DNA of 64,000 bases from Euryodendron excelsum (lineage: Eukaryota > Streptophyta > Magnoliopsida > Ericales > Pentaphylacaceae): positions 44,285,501 through 44,349,500 of the forward strand of contig CM065387.1 of the NCBI GenBank assembly GCA_033060915.1. The letters run 5' to 3'. Each line of letters opens with the position of its first letter. The first letter of the stretch is position 1. Position numbers and translations under genes: made by a program. The notes below the pieces were generated by a model. It saw only the letters and a list, made by a program, of their open reading frames with translations, made no database searches and was not told where the DNA came from. Shown here one piece after another: positions 1-13,216 of this stretch.

Positions 1-163
1 CTTAATAGTTGGCTTTGTAGTTACTTGTTTCTTTTGAGTTTTTGAAGGGATGTTATGCTCTAGAGCTTGCTCTAGTCTGTTCATTTTTGCTCATGGGTAT
101 GCCCTGAGTTATGTATATGCTTTTGATCTATAAACTTTATTTACCGATCAAAAAAAAAAAAAA
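1..163 (+). mobile_element. LINE-like 3' tail fragment
   Basis: A short non-coding stretch ends in an A run at about 150-163 after a TTTACCGATC motif. This is the usual look of a plant non-LTR retrotransposon 3' UTR and poly(A) tail. No coding sequence is visible because the window starts inside it. It abuts the second LINE fragment that begins near 181, so the two may be nested or tandem insertions. The assignment rests only on the tail structure. Confidence 0.4.
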
Positions 164-180
164 TATGTGATCACCGGTAG

Positions 181-889
181 ATGTTTGTTATTTTCAGAAA
201 TTCATGCATTGGGTATTGCTTCATCTGGAAATTGAAAGCACCTTCAAAAGCCATCTTTATCTACTGGTTAGCCTTATTAGAAAAATTGAAAACCAAAGTG
301 TTATTAGCTAACATATCATGTTTGGGCCTAGAGCCTGACACTAATTGTGCTTTGTGTAAAACTCATCCAGAATCCTCAGATCACCTCCTACTGCAGTGCA
401 TATTCTCTTGGAAGGTCTGATCAGGCCTACTAGATTGGTGGGGTCTACAGTGGGTATGTCCAATGAATCTAAAGTCCTTTACAAATTGGTGGTTTGGATT
501 CAAGTTTACACCTCTTAAGAGGTCAGTTTGGGGCTCCTTGTTTGTTACAGTAATTTGGAACTTATGGAAAGCCAAGAACGATGCTATCTTCAATCAATCC
601 CAGCCAGGTTGCTATGATTTAATTGAAAACATCAAAGTACTCACAGCTCTTTGGTCCAAGGCAGAGTTATTTAATGAGTCCTTTAGTTTTTATGATTTTA
701 TTTATTATATTCAATGTCTTGTAGGGTAAAAGTTGGTCACTTGCCAGCTATCTTTGTTCCCTCTGGAGCTATGGGCTAATAGCATCCTTTTTTGCCTGGC
801 TGTTGCTAGTGCAGCTTTGGATACTTCACTGTATTTTTCTCCCCTATTAATGCATTCTTCTTTTGCTGCTCAAAAAAAAAAAAAAAAAA
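181..889 (+). mobile_element. LINE remnant: ORF2 C-terminus with zf-RVT domain and poly(A) tail
   Basis: One frame from 181 to 729 encodes the C-terminal end of a plant non-LTR retrotransposon polyprotein. The reverse-transcriptase-associated zinc-binding region (zf-RVT) shows W-K-L-K-A-P near the start and C-A-L-C-x4-E-S-x-x-H-L-x-x-x-C at about residues 57-72. It continues with the typical W-N-L-W-K-A-K-N motif and stops at 727-729. An in-frame TGA at 418-420 breaks the frame where the family usually has tryptophan. The 3' UTR runs 730-870 and ends in an 18-19 nt A tract (871-889). No endonuclease or reverse transcriptase core lies in the window, so this is a 5'-truncated dead copy or the window cuts it. 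Confidence 0.8.
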
Positions 890-1077
890 AGCATGCTTGC
901 TTATTAAGCATATGCATGAGGCATGTTTGCTTATTAATCTTATTGTAAAAGTTCAACTTTGAAGACATGGAAAGGGGAATAAGATAACCCAACCTGAACT
1001 TCAATTCATTAAGAAAAACACATGCCCTGGATGAGTATTTGTAGTACAACCAAATTGGGGCTTGAACTATATCACTT

Positions 1078-1140
1078 GCAAGGCCAGGCTCCATGCCCAT
1101 TGAGCTCATACCGCCACAGGCGCAAGCAAGAACCTTTATT
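1078..1140 (-). other. 3' flank of PG1 conserved with PG2
   Basis: About 65-130 nt after the PG1 stop, the minus strand carries a segment closely matching the 3' flank of PG2 (13217-13280). Both contain CTTGCTTG, GCCTGTGGCGGT and GGCCTGGCCTTGCA in the same order. An AATAAAG polyadenylation-like signal lies just before it on the minus strand (about 1133-1139). It is probably retained 3' UTR sequence from the gene duplication. I see no ORF in it. Confidence 0.5.
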
Positions 1141-1204
1141 TTTGGAGATATTACACTAAAACTCAACCTAAATATGCTCTCCCTCTCTTATCTTTTCCTA
1201 ATTC

Positions 1205-3333
1205 CTACAAGCAGCTAGTGGGCTGGAGTAAACCAGCAGCAGTTCCTCCAGCATTAACACATGAAGCTTGGGCTGGTTGATTCCTATAGGTGATGGCTAC
1301 ATCTTCCAACCGTATCCTGCTGCATGGATATTGTTTACTGCAATCAAATTTCACAGCTACTTCTGTTGCTGATGAACCATGAATGTCCTGATATGTGACG
1401 TCGCTAATCTTTACTCCCGACACCTGCATGCATGCCAAATAAGAAGTTAGAGGAAAATAAATAGTTAAGTTTGTCAAGTTCTTGCAAGAAGGCCAGGTAG
1501 TCTTATGTACAAACACTAATGTTAATAATGGGTTTAAACCAAACTAAAATAAGCCTTCCTGATGTCAAGTTGGGTTTTCATATTGGGATTAGGAGGAAGA
1601 GGAGCTTGATTCAGCTACCTAAATGTATAACCTTAAGAAACCTTACCTGATTGGGGCAATTTTTGTTGCCTGGGCAGTAATTTTGGTCGATGATGAGGGG
1701 GTTTTGGACATTGACCATAGTAACATGCTGGAAGAGTACACCGCTAACAAATCCATTGCTGGGCATGCCCCATGTCTTTATCCTCACACCATTTTGCGTA
1801 CCCCGAAACGTAGCTGTTTTAACAGTCACATTTTGCACACCAGGTTCTTGCAAGTCCTTTCCTAGACTCCCAATGCTGCACCAACCATACCAAACAATAA
1901 GTCCATTAACGAAATGAATTATGTAATTATTCGGTCATTGGAATTAATTGTAGGTATAGATAACTCTTACCTAATGCCGTGGCCAGGGCCGCAGGCAATG
2001 TTCTCAATCCACAAATTGGAAGTGCCTGGACCTATTGAGATACAATCATCCCCTGTAGCAATCCTCGAGTTCAAAATTGTGACGCCTGAAGACAATCCAA
2101 CGTGAATGCCATCCGTGTTTGGGCTGTTGCCTGAGGCTGAGACCTTCACTCCTTGTAGCTTCACATTGTTGCAGCCGTTGATGACAATGTGGAACATCTG
2201 ACTATTTAGCGAAGTTAATCCGCTGACAACGATGTTGTTCGAGTTGCTAAATGCTAGTGTCTGCGCAGTTATACACAAGGGAAATGCAATTACCTCAATG
2301 ATCTAAAATTCAGGAAAAATAATAATTTAGAAAGATTGTCCCAACAAGAGCCACTAGTAACGATTCAATCAACTGATTCGTTTAAGCACATGAAGACTGC
2401 GCCCGTGCCTTTTTCTATTGGATTCATTGGGTTAAAACTAGCTAGTCTTTTGCTCCATTATTGAATAGATATAGAAGCATATAAATAAAAATCAGCTTAA
2501 CCCAAAATTGGAGCAAAGTGTTCCAGTCCTATTCACAGAGGGGTTCTCCAAATCCGAGAAAGTCAAAACATTGGTTTAAATGAGAGAATCGGTCCTGAAA
2601 GGTGGGCAAATATTATTCAGTGGTACAGAACCAATTTTTGTCACTCAATACATGGAAAGAACAAATAGTCATAACACTTAAAAATAATATTCATAACGAA
2701 AGGAGTAATTAAAGACCCGGTAATTTTTTAAAACTGGAGCATAGGGAAAAATAATTTAAAATTGGAAGTTTTCTTTGACACCCGAATTTATTTCATGATC
2801 GGGACACCCTTCTAGTGAAAGAACCAAACTATCCTAGCTTACCATTAAAATAAGGATACTGAGGTAGAGAAGGACAGAATAGTCTTTTTACATACCGTAG
2901 CTCCAATAGGGCAACCCTGGCCGGAGGCCTTGCAAGCCCACAAACCAGTTCCTTGACCATCAAGGGTTCCACCATAGATGGATACACCACTAACATGCCT
3001 AAATAAGAGCCAGTTGCCGCCATTTCCAAGAACCTTGTAATCGGAGGGAGCCACAAGAGTTCCGGCAATACGAATGGTGATGGCGCTGTTCTTGCATTCC
3101 CCGCCGAAGATTGTTTTGCCAAGCAAGTAGCTTCCCTGCGGCACGTAGATTGTGGCCGGCTTTGTCGAGCCACAAGCTGCAGCCCATGCCCTGAGAAAGG
3201 ACTGGGTTGAGTCAGACTTGCCATCTCCTTTGGCTCCTAAAGCAACCACATTGTATGTCGTCGCAGCTACTAGTGATTGATAGTAGAAGATGAAGAGAAG
3301 TGTGAGAAGAAGAGAAGTCATCGGTTGCGCCAT
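1205..3333 (-). CDS. PG1: secreted polygalacturonase (GH28), intact, four exons
   Basis: Exons on the minus strand are 3333-2896, 2260-1971, 1875-1647 and 1423-1205, giving 391 residues. All introns are GT-AG, in phases 0, 2, 0. The ATG at 3333 is chosen because the TATA box (3396-3403) lies between it and the in-frame ATG at 3417. Residues 1 to about 25 form a signal peptide. The mature protein starts [13 protein letters not shown] and has GGTLDGQG. Catalytic motifs are NTD (194-196), DD (217-218), GHG (239-241) and RIK (274-276). GH28 enzymes of this kind hydrolyse alpha-1,4-galacturonan in wall pectin; whether this one is endo or exo (EC 3.2.1.15 or 3.2.1.67) cannot be told from sequence. 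The closest family look is the roughly 390-residue plant clade around Arabidopsis At2g43860-At2g43890 (from memory). Confidence 0.93.
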
Positions 3334-3403
3334 TTTCAAGAGAGAGAGAGAGAGAGAGAGAGATGTTGGTGAGAAGTTGAAGCGGTTTGAGGAGGTATTT
3401 ATA
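3334..3403 (-). promoter_or_regulatory. PG1 core promoter and CT-repeat 5' UTR
   Basis: On the minus strand a TATAAATA box (3396-3403) is followed by a short leader with a pure CT repeat (about 3340-3362). The leader ends TTGAAA directly before the ATG at 3333. TATA-to-ATG spacing is about 63 nt, so transcription should start near 3365-3370 and the CT tract would be transcribed. PG2 and PG3 have the same arrangement. Confidence 0.7.
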
Positions 3404-6400
3404 GGCTTTGAATGCAATGTTTGGAGGGAAACAATAGTTGCCGACTTTGGGAGGCATTTTCACTTTGCGTCATTTTATAGTCATATATACAGTTTAAAAA
3501 GCCCTTACCATGGAAGAATATGATTCCCTTTTTAAATTTGAAATTTTTCATTGCCTCTGTGCTTATATAGTTTATGATACTTTTCATTAGAATGGAGATC
3601 TTTATTCTATTAATCAATAAACTTGATATAAGCTTATTATATATCTTACTAAATTTATGACGTTTTATACTAGAATTTGTTTCCTTATTTATTACAAAAT
3701 AATTTATTTATAATTATGTTTTAAGTCAAATATCTTGATTTTTAATTTAACCAACTTGTCAACACCTTAATCAATGCAATGGAGATATGGAATGAAGAGA
3801 ATCCTGATATGTCATAAGAAAAGATTGATTTTCATATGGAAAAACCAAACTTGCCTTTTTAATTCCCTCATATATAAAGTCAAAAATAGATTTTTAATTC
3901 TGTCTCAAAAATTGAAAAAACAAAAAGTTGTTTCAGAAAACTTGTTTGACAAACTATTTCTCAAAATTGTTTTTCACACAAAGATGACAATGATATGAAA
4001 GCGATGATTTTACTTTAAAATCTTTTTATTGAGTTTTAAGATGAGAATGATATATGTTAGCGTACATACTAACGTATCGGTATTGTTCCCCTATCAGCTA
4101 AGCTAGACTTCACCATATAAGAGCTGCCACATACCATATTAAAAAGGAAATCAATATTACGTGGAGTTAGGGATAGCAATGGGCTGAGAAAAAATGGAAA
4201 TCCAACCGAATTTGTTCCGTTTGTGGTAGGGATGAAAATTGAAACAAAAATTTATACAGGAATGGAGGCGGGGATCGACTAAGTTCTTCCTATGCCCCGC
4301 TTTTCCTGGTTTTAGCATTTTTATTTTTATTTTTTTATATAGGTCGTTTGAAGTTTATTCTAATATTTGGTGTGCTAGTGATACCATATTACATTTTGTA
4401 TTGATTAGTGCCCAACTTATATTCAATAATTTTTTAATATTGTTTGTTGAATGGATTTTTAATCTATTATTTTAAGCTTTAATTTTTTTTTACAGTACAA
4501 TAACATTACTTTCATGTATATACAACCTAAAATATTTAGAGATTAATTATATTTTACTGGCAAGTGGAGACCATAAGACTATTAAGGTTCGTGATACCTT
4601 AATTTTTTTTTTTTCTTGCATTGTATTGTTTGTTTCCTTGTACCAAACCAAAAAAAAAAAAAGAAAAAGAAAAAGAAAACTTGGGCTTGGATTTGGACTG
4701 GGGATGGGCATGCTTGTACCTGTGGAGACAGAAATGAAGGTCCAAATTAATTCTCATACAAAAATGGAGGCAGAAATAAAAATAGATATTTTAAGTAGAG
4801 GTGGTGATGAAAATTTCAATCCCCGCCCCGATCTCTTGCCATCGCCACATGGAGTGTACATAATTTTGAACACAAATAATTAAACTTTATTCTGGTCACC
4901 AATCTCCGTTGAACCGTCTAGCGCATAATGTATATCGTTTATAACTAAAAACCAGGGCAAATCAATGGCCTCCTCACGTCAGGAGCACTCTTGTGATTAA
5001 ACTGTTTTATTATAACCCACTAAATGATATATATGGTAACAATTAACAAGAACAATCGTATATCAGCACATGTACGACAAGGGCATTTTTGGAATGCGAG
5101 TCAACTGATCAAAGCATAGAAGGAAGCATGCATGCATGTGGTTGCTTGGGAGATCACAATTTTACAAGTACGGAAAGAAGAAACAGAAGGAAGAATGCAT
5201 GCATGTGGTTGCTTGGATATCACAATTTTATAAGTACGGAAAGACGACTGGTAACGTGACAAATTAAGCAACCATCTCTATTTGCTCTAATGTTTATTTG
5301 TATATAGATATGTGTGTATATATACATATATCTATATCTATGTATCTTTTGATAGCTTAAAGGGCAAGAATTAGAAAGCCTCCAATCCCTACTACGGTGA
5401 TGCAGGGAAAGCGTGTACAAAAATAAAGAACAAAGAATAACTAGTTTAACTCCATTAATTCGTGTACGAATACTTGAAAATTAACTCTTTTTCAAGTTGT
5501 TGAGTTACACAATACTAAAGAAAATGGCATCACGGTTTATTCAAAGAGAATATCCTAAGTTGAAAAATAAAAGAACTCTGACTATAATCTCATTAATCAT
5601 CATAACTCCTTGGGGCAAAGCCTTTACATTTGAAATCTTTTTTTAAAAAAAATACTGAAAACCCTAATTAACTACAATTACTGTTAAAACTAAAAAAATA
5701 CAAAAAATTATCAAATTTGAGAAATTCGAGTTAACCACGAATTCGGATACCAAGCAATACTTAAAGAAACATTCTAAACAGACCTCAACAAAATCAAAAT
5801 CTTTTAGACAAAGTTATAATCAAAATAAAATTATCCAGAAATAGCATAACACAAAATCAAAGGCCTAAATGATCAAATTTGGGCAAAATCTAGAAGGTTT
5901 CAAAGTATATTATGGATCTTGATTTTCAGCACATTTTCAATCAAATCACGAAATTTCATGCAATTCTGAGTTTGAATGTCATGATTTTAATTTTGCATCA
6001 TATGGCCGTTACTCTCTTGTAAACCTGATTACCAAAAACGTCTTTCATGTGTACTTAATATCCCCCTCCTCCTCTTCTTCTTCTTCTCCTTAATTTTTAT
6101 TATTGTTGTAATACCATCATCATTAGTACTACTACCACCATTATTATTAACTATTGTTCTCTTAGAAATTGTGTTTAATCATTGTTTTATAGTCAAATAT
6201 GATAAAATAAAGAACAAAATATTGCAATTGATGGCGGGTATATATTTTTGGTTTATTGCATTTAATAAATTATTAGTAGAAATTCGGAATCAAGAATTGA
6301 TTGATAACACCAATTTGTCTCAACCACTACCCGAATGCCTCAGCAAGAAGTGATCTGTGCTTACACTAGTAATGCTTTGCAAGATTGATACATTGAGCTC

Positions 6401-7467
6401 ATTTTGCTAGTGAATATTCTACGTTTTCTACGCATTAATAAAACTTTGAAGACATTCATTAGAAATAACATGTGTCTGATACATAGAACCAAGAGAAAGT
6501 CCAGAATGAAGATGCATACGTACGGAGCTCTTTTCTTTTCTTATCTGATCAATCACTTTGGATATCTCGTAGTCGTCTCCATGACTTCAGGTCATTATTG
6601 GGAGGGAGGGAGGGCTTCTTTCACTTCCAAGTGGCAGAATTTGTTTTATAATTTAGGTTAGATTGCTCTCAATCACAGTAAGCCATGTGCACCAAGAACC
6701 CAAGAAATAAAATATAAGGAGAAAATAATCAAGGAAAGCAACTGGGCTCCATGTTAGCTTGCTTCTCATTTCCACCATTCGTATTAAAGAAAAGATATTG
6801 GTTCATAACTAGTCCGAAACATAGTAATGATAATAGTTTATAACATCCTTATGCAATTATGAGAGTTAAAAGAGAATAATTCCTTCACCCTTCGTCTTCA
6901 TCTTGTAATATGGATGTGCCCCTTCCATGACAAAATTCCCCACCCACCTTTTCTAACCATGTTCATGAATTTGAATATGGCGGTGATGAAAAATCGTTTG
7001 AAAATTAGGTCAATGGAAGAGTAGTTGAATGATCATGGTCACGCCAGAATTCTGATTTCAATAATTAAAAGTTGGCAAGACTTGCTTAATTGATTACTAG
7101 ATAATTAAGAGAGGGGGGGGGGGGGGGGGGGGGGGGTTGTGGGGGGCGTTGGGGTGTGTTTGGTTATATAATGGCCATGTGAAGAAGTGTTTTGGTTGGT
7201 AGTTTGTTCACAACTGAAGAATCAAATCCCATGTGCGTATTCATCGATAATTGCAATGTACGTATGGTACAATGGTTATGGTACCCTTCATCAAAAGGTA
7301 TCTATGGATTAGGTTAATCATTCTCCAATTAATTTATGTAATTAGTTTCAATGATTGCTTTCTCACTTTGTAAAGGTGACAATAAATTAAGCAGTCAACC
7401 CTTGTAGTTCCATTATATATGCAGCTCCTTCTTTGTTGTTGAGCTCGCATGTTCTTTATTTTTTAAA
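3404..7467. other. Intergenic DNA upstream of PG1, no gene seen
   Basis: AT-rich DNA without a supportable coding region. Between about 4165 and 4870 there are scattered GGGGCGGGGAT-like and CCCCGCCCC-like pieces. These resemble degenerate ends of a common plant hAT-like MITE, but no clear pair of inverted ends was found. A TA/TG-rich stretch lies at 5300-5345. Two near-identical short segments lie at about 5119-5180 and 5187-5240 (ATGCATGCATGTGGTTGCTTGG...TCACAATTTTA.AAGTACGGAAAGA), a small local duplication. A 24-nt G run lies at 7113-7136. Confidence 0.5.
7113..7136 (+). repeat. Uninterrupted 24-nt poly(G) tract
   Basis: Twenty-four consecutive G residues, followed by a further G-rich stretch to about 7160. 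Such runs are rare in AT-rich plant DNA and can form G-quadruplexes. They are also prone to length error in sequencing. Confidence 0.95.
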
Positions 7468-7623
7468 AATGTAATTCTTTTTAAAAAATTTGTTTAGAAA
7501 ATTTTATTATAATTAAAAATCATCATGTTAGGTGTTTTATTTTAAAATAAATGATTTTTATTCAATCATATTATTCTAATGATAAATTTTGTACAAATTT
7601 TTTTATATTTGTATAGTATTACC
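7468..7623 (+). mobile_element. MITE copy a (shared TATAGCATTAC-ended family)
   Basis: This matches the MITE family described at 42209-42390. It has a central AAAAATCATCATGTTAGGTGTTTTATTTTAAAATAAATG-like part, shared in diverged form, and the right end ATTTTGTACAAATTTTTTTATATTTGTATAGTATTAC. The left end is eroded. It has no coding capacity. Confidence 0.6.
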
Positions 7624-8118
7624 TTTTATTTTTTTAGCAATGAATGTTATAAAATTAGAAACCATCAAACACCTATTTGATAGTTAGTTGCTCATCATTG
7701 CCTTCCATCTGAGGATCTATTGGCAAGTGTTGTACACTTATTCTTAATTAGTTTGTGTATTTGGGAAGAGAAATAATCCAGTGCTTCTGGAGCGCCATTT
7801 GATCTTACTCATTCACTTACATTGAGATGGGTCCCTCACTTTTACGTGAGTGGAGAAGCAAAGATGACTTGGTACTGCTCCAACAACACTAAATAATTTT
7901 TCATTTGGAAAAGCTAATTAAGCTTTATAGAATTAGTTAAATAAGAGGAAAAAGTGCTATCAAACTTCAACATTAGAGGCAACTGCAAACAAGCAATAGA
8001 GAACACTTAATCACCCTCTCAAGAAAAGAAAAAAAAAAGCCAAAAAAAGAGCACGTTAAATACTTACAAACACCAAAACTTGAGATTAAGTCTCAGTTGA
8101 GCTTGAATGGCACATTTT

Positions 8119-9720
8119 GTAGAAAAAATATTGTATAATATTTCCCATATAAACTTTAGTCATAATAAAGTAAAATAAAACATAATGATATTGTTGTCAT
8201 GTAGTCATCATAAAGTGAAATCAACAACATTAGATAATATGTGTGAAAGAACATAATATGGTATATGCAACAAGTCATATATGGAGAAATAATAAAATAT
8301 GCGATGCAGAGGAGATCAAGTCGAGTGTTACACACTCTCGGCTTAAGATAGATTCGTCCCTCACACAGGTGCTCATGGGATGAACGAACATCTATCTCCA
8401 GGACAAAATAATTACAATCTTGAATAAGTAGCACTACAATATTCAAGATTCAGCAAATCAACCTTTTGATTTTACTCTCTCAATGTATGGAATGAATGCA
8501 ACATGTATGACCTAAAACAATAAGGAATTTCTATCTAATTCTACGTAGAATTATAACATTTAATTCTATACAAAAATCTATGGCGTTAATGATAAAATCA
8601 ACATGATATGATAATGAATAAACTGCATTTTCTACACAGAAAACTGCAGTCATTCTGTAGAATTTCAACACTGAAATTCATCACACAGAATATGTATGTA
8701 ATCATATGGAAACACGACTGGTAAAATAAGAAACTAACCGGATGAAACCTGGATAGAAATTCGTACAGAATTTCTAAATCAGAATCGAAAATGAGAAAGG
8801 ACTGATTGAACAGTCAGATTTTTTCTAGAACAGTCGCTGGAATCTGGACAGCAATTCTCCAAATATGCGCATGGATGTCACCTGAATTTGGGCACGGACG
8901 TCAACGTCGGAGACCGAGAAAGAGAGAGAGACAGACGAAAAAGTTGTCTAAAAAACTATAAATTGTTCGGAGGGGGAATCTTTCTATATATAGAAAGAAT
9001 CGCACCCCTTCGAAACAATGCCAGCCAAACACGCCCTTAGGAAGGGTCACAATCGTTGGAATTTAAATTTGAACCGGTTCGGTTCAACCCGTGTCCAAAA
9101 ATATTAAATCGACTCAAACTATTTTAATATTAATTTAGTAACACCCGAACCGAACCGGCCGGAAGGACGGCGGCGGCGCGCACATGTGTGGTTTATTGGG
9201 TCAATCTATGGATTCCACAGGTCATCTCCCTTTCACAAAAGTAGGATGCCTCTTGGGGCCCAAACCAATCTTTAAACTTAGACTTTATATACCCATCATT
9301 TTTTTTATAGAAAGTCAATGTGGGACAAGCCTTTAGTTCCACCGAAAAACCATACTCATGGTAGCTACTTTGAAAGTCATTATCTCATTCAAACTTCCAT
9401 AGATTTAAGTAAATAAATGCTTATTCTTCATCTCCTCATAGAGAAAAATATAAAGTATCTTAAATCTACTAAAAAAACATATGGCTCACACTTTAATAAT
9501 GATTTAAAGTTAGTTTTTTACACCAAATATTCTAACACATTTGTTGTCGAAGTTGCATCTGATTTATTTGATCTTCACAGTAACTATGTATATAATATTG
9601 ACCTGCACATGATCTCCGAAGGCCAACTATTTGGTCAATGAACATAGTACTGCTTGCTGATGTGATCCTTGTGGCTCTTAAATACATGGAAATAATGTTC
9701 AATTTCACAAATATCCAACA
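8119..9720 (-). mobile_element. LTR-retrotransposon LTR-like segment (probable solo LTR or remnant)
   Basis: Read on the minus strand, the segment starts TGTTGGATATTTG at 9720. It has a CCCACATTGAC-type motif often seen in copia LTRs (about 9310-9330), then a TATA-like CTATATATAG inside the 20-bp palindrome at about 8983-9002. A 5'-leader-like GAGAGAG-rich part follows, then a long AT-rich tail. No gag or pol ORF is attached. I could not find a matching target-site duplication, so both edges are approximate. It could also be a truncated non-autonomous element. Confidence 0.4.
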
Positions 9721-10424
9721 CTTACAAAAATTTGTCTGGTACACAATTTTTATTTTTGGTATAAAAAGAAGTTTTTGGGAATTCTCTTTTTCCTTAGTTG
9801 ATTTTATAAATGAACTTAATATCCAAGTTCATCTCTTTTCACATTGGATTTTTTTTTTTTATAGGTTGCAACCCTTTTGGCACTTCTCATAAAATGGATA
9901 TACTATGCCTTTCCACACACACAAAAAACAAAGACTACAAATGTACAAAGAAATAATTAATTTTTTTATATTATTCTAATGTTGAATATAAGTTAATTTT
10001 ATTTTTCATGTAAACATTTAGTTTTGCATCCTACTTTATTTTTCATTCTTGAATTTAAAAATTTATAAAAAGAAAACTTAAAATATAATAACTACGTCGC
10101 TAGTGAAAATTTTTGTTTCAAGGTTGGACACCCCTCCAAAATAAAATTTTGATTTTGCCCCTGCTACTAATGCTACGTATCTGTTGGTGTGTTAAGCGTA
10201 TGCAGTAATCAAATCAAGTTTTGAAAATCCAATCTAAGAGCACCTAACCTATTGCAAGAGATTGAACTCCCTTAGTAACTTTAGCTACAATGAACAGTGA
10301 ATTAGGCACTTATCCGTACAAAATCATGTACCGAAAGAATAAAGGAGGTGTGGAGGCAAGCTCCTTATAATTCTCTCAAGTCAATCGCTTGTTGATTTCT
10401 TCTTTAAGTTTATATACTTCACTA

Positions 10425-10612
10425 AGGGTTTATTTGGTATAATTTTTTTGTCTATTTTTTTAAGTTTATAAACAAAAAAAGTTAAATTTTTTTAACTTTT
10501 TTGCTTATATTTAGTTAAAGCAAAGCCAAAAAAGTCAAAAAAAAAATTGACTTTTTTACTTGTAAACTTAAAAAAAATTTTGATAAAAATACTATATCAA
10601 ACGGGCCTAATT
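10425..10612. mobile_element. Short MITE-like element with TTTGGTATA / TATCAAACGGGCC ends
   Basis: The left end reads GGGTTTATTTGGTATAATTTTT. The right end reads ACTATATCAAACGGGCCTA, the inverse complement in imperfect form. The interior is T-rich with inverted AAGTTTATAA / TTGTAAACTTAAA pieces. It has no coding capacity. A similar half element starts at about 47450 in PG3 intron 2. Confidence 0.45.
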
Positions 10613-10790
10613 CAGTTTGACAAACTTCCTTTGGCTGGATATAAAACTAACTTCACCACATGGGATGTGTTCTGCCCAATGAAAATCTCAATTTGTAGCA
10701 CATACAGATATGGGTACTAATTGATTTTAAGACATGCTCCTCGATGTTGGACTCTCAAAATAGACTTTTTTTTTGCTTTTAAATTTCAAG

Positions 10791-11314
10791 ACTTAATTAC
10801 AAACTCACCCCCTAAAATAATACTCAATATCATTAAGTCTTTCTAAACTCTAAAATATATTGATTCTCTAAACTATCAATTTGTATCAATTAACATCTTC
10901 TATTAGCAATCCGGTAAGAAAATAGACGAAAAATTATTATTTGACTTATACATGTTCAGAAAAGTATGATTTTATACCTAAAATGATCTTCTCTTGTTAT
11001 AATAGTTATCTAATAACTTAAATGTTTATTGAAATGAAATGTAAATATATAAACAATATAAGGGGTATTTTAATCATTAAATAATTATTATAATAAAAAA
11101 AAAGTAAGTTAGATATAAAATGAATTTATGTAAACATGTGAAAGTTAGATGCCAATTTACCATTTATTCTCCTATCATATTCCTAATATATTTCTAATTG
11201 AATAGTGTGATTAATACAAATTAATAATTCAGGAGATCAATGTATTACATTTTAGATTCTAAAAAGATTTAATGATATTAAGTCATAGTTCAAAGAATAT
11301 ATTTGTAATTAATC
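10791..11314. mobile_element. Non-coding element with about 120-bp imperfect terminal inverted repeats
   Basis: The left arm, from ACTTAATTAC at 10791, is the imperfect inverse of the right arm ending GTAATTAATCC at about 11314. Matching blocks in order include AATATCATTAA, TCTAAAAT, ATTGATCTC-like and AATTTGTAT. Flanks read AAATTTCAAG on the left and AATTTTCAAAG on the right, a possible imperfect 9-11 bp target duplication that would fit a Mutator-type MITE. There is no ORF. Confidence 0.6.
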
Positions 11315-13200
11315 CAATTTTCAAAGCCCTGCTTTCTTCTCGTTTGCTTCTAGTTGTCAAGGATATCTAAGTCGGACAAGCGCAATAAAGAAAAATGTAT
11401 TCTTGCTCACTTCAACTTTGCCTTATTCTTCTAATTCCTTTCTTTTGGGCTTATCCTTCTTTAGTATGAGATAGAATAGGATGCCCTGTCCTGAGTTGTT
11501 CTCCGGGTGGGACCGTGTTTCAATAATCTTTTGAGGCCTTTCGTAGCTGATGGACCTATCTATTTGTAGTGGGCGCACTTTCTTGTAGGTCGGGACTGGC
11601 TTTCATGGCCAGCCTTCTATACTATAGAGATCGGGTTTTTATGCCCACAACAAGCTACCTGGAGTCTCGTTTCTTGAAACTGTTTCACTTCTCTCAAATT
11701 GGAGGGACCATTCGTCATTGAATCTGGCTCCTGTTAACACTAATTTGTGCAGTAAAATATACCTACTATAAATATAAGGTGGTGGGATGGGGTGATCCAT
11801 TTCGTCAATTTTGTGACTTTAATGCACAATTGATAGGAGGATCACAATGTCTGGTGGTGGTAGGTGGTGGCATGCCAAGTAATGTCATTTTCAAATTCTA
11901 TAAATAAACACAGGTCTTGCTAACACATGTTCTATAGACATATTTTCAACATATTTTGTTACAAAGTATTTGAACTTGTATTTTTATAATTTTTAATATT
12001 GAAAATACAATTACCAATATTATATATAACTAGAGAAAATATATTTAAAATGTATTTATTGGCACATGTTTGTATTTGTCAATAAACATAGCCTTAATAG
12101 ACATTTGGTTGCCAGAATTGAGCCTTTTTATGGCTTTGGCTTTCATTTAACATCTGAATTTTGTTAAAGTAAATGATAACCACTCTTAATTGACCATGGC
12201 CATCGACAAAAGGTCAAGTAGAGTTGTTGCTCGCTAAAAATGTGTGCCTTTGTGCCTGCTACAGTCACTGGTGCAGATCATAGTTACCAGAAAACTCATT
12301 TTTTGAGAAAAAATACATTTTCTCAAAAATGTGTTTTTGATATGGTACGAAACTTGTTTAGAAATTTTAGGAAACCGTTTTAGAAACACGAAAGAAACAT
12401 TCCAGAAACTCTTAAAAAACTCTTGGAATATTTTGTGGAAACATTTAGAAAACTTGAAATCTTAATTTTTAAATTTTTTTTCCCCTTAACTTCTAACTAC
12501 TTGTCTATAAAATTATTCATATAGATTTTTTCTAAATTTTTTAAAAGTTTCCTATAAGTTTCCCAAAGATCTCTATTAAATTTATTAAAGAGCTCCTTTG
12601 AATTTCGCAAAAGTTTTCTAATAAGATTCTTAATAACCCACTCATTTCCTGCATTTCATTTTTCCCAATATTTTTCGGTCGCATTTCTCATTTGGGTAAC
12701 TATCGCATAGACACATTCAAATGTTGAATTTTAATCACAACCATTGAATTCGATTTGAAGCATATAGCTTTTTTTTTTTTTCTCATGGTAACTTAACAAA
12801 GATCGAGAATCCAAATTCATGCTTTGGTTGAATTCTGTGACGTTGCAGGAACTTGTTTTTGCCTAGGGAAAAAATACAGTAGTAACGCCCATATTAAGGG
12901 TACTCTTGACATTACGAGTTTTATCCCCCCACATATTTAGTGGAATCCACGTTACAAAACTTAGATTTTAGTGATCGCAGGTAGTATTTTCGTACCATTA
13001 AAAAGTTGTCCATTTGTCTGAGCATTTCATGCATTGGATGACAAAGGCAACATGAATCAAATCCTAAAGTTTTTTTTACTATTGCATATGCAGGCCCAAA
13101 ACAACTAAAGAAGCACAAAAAAGAAATACGTAGTATAATAATACATTTCCTTGTAATAATTTGTGGATACAACAGCTATTTCTATAGCCCATAAAGGGTT
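11315..13200. other. Intergenic DNA between PG1 promoter side and PG2 3' end, no gene seen
   Basis: AT-rich DNA with a somewhat GC-richer patch at 11460-11760 that I cannot assign. The 12290-12650 part is rich in diverged TTAGAAA/TTTCCTAA words of unclear origin. No reading frame shows protein family features. Confidence 0.4.
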
Positions 13201-13216
13201 TGATCTACAGTGCTCT

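Noticed and set aside
3334..3417. Upstream in-frame ATG of PG1 at 3417 (and of PG2 at 16178)
   Set aside because: Both lie upstream of the TATA box and would translate the CT repeat into Ser/Leu runs. The downstream ATG starts a proper signal peptide.
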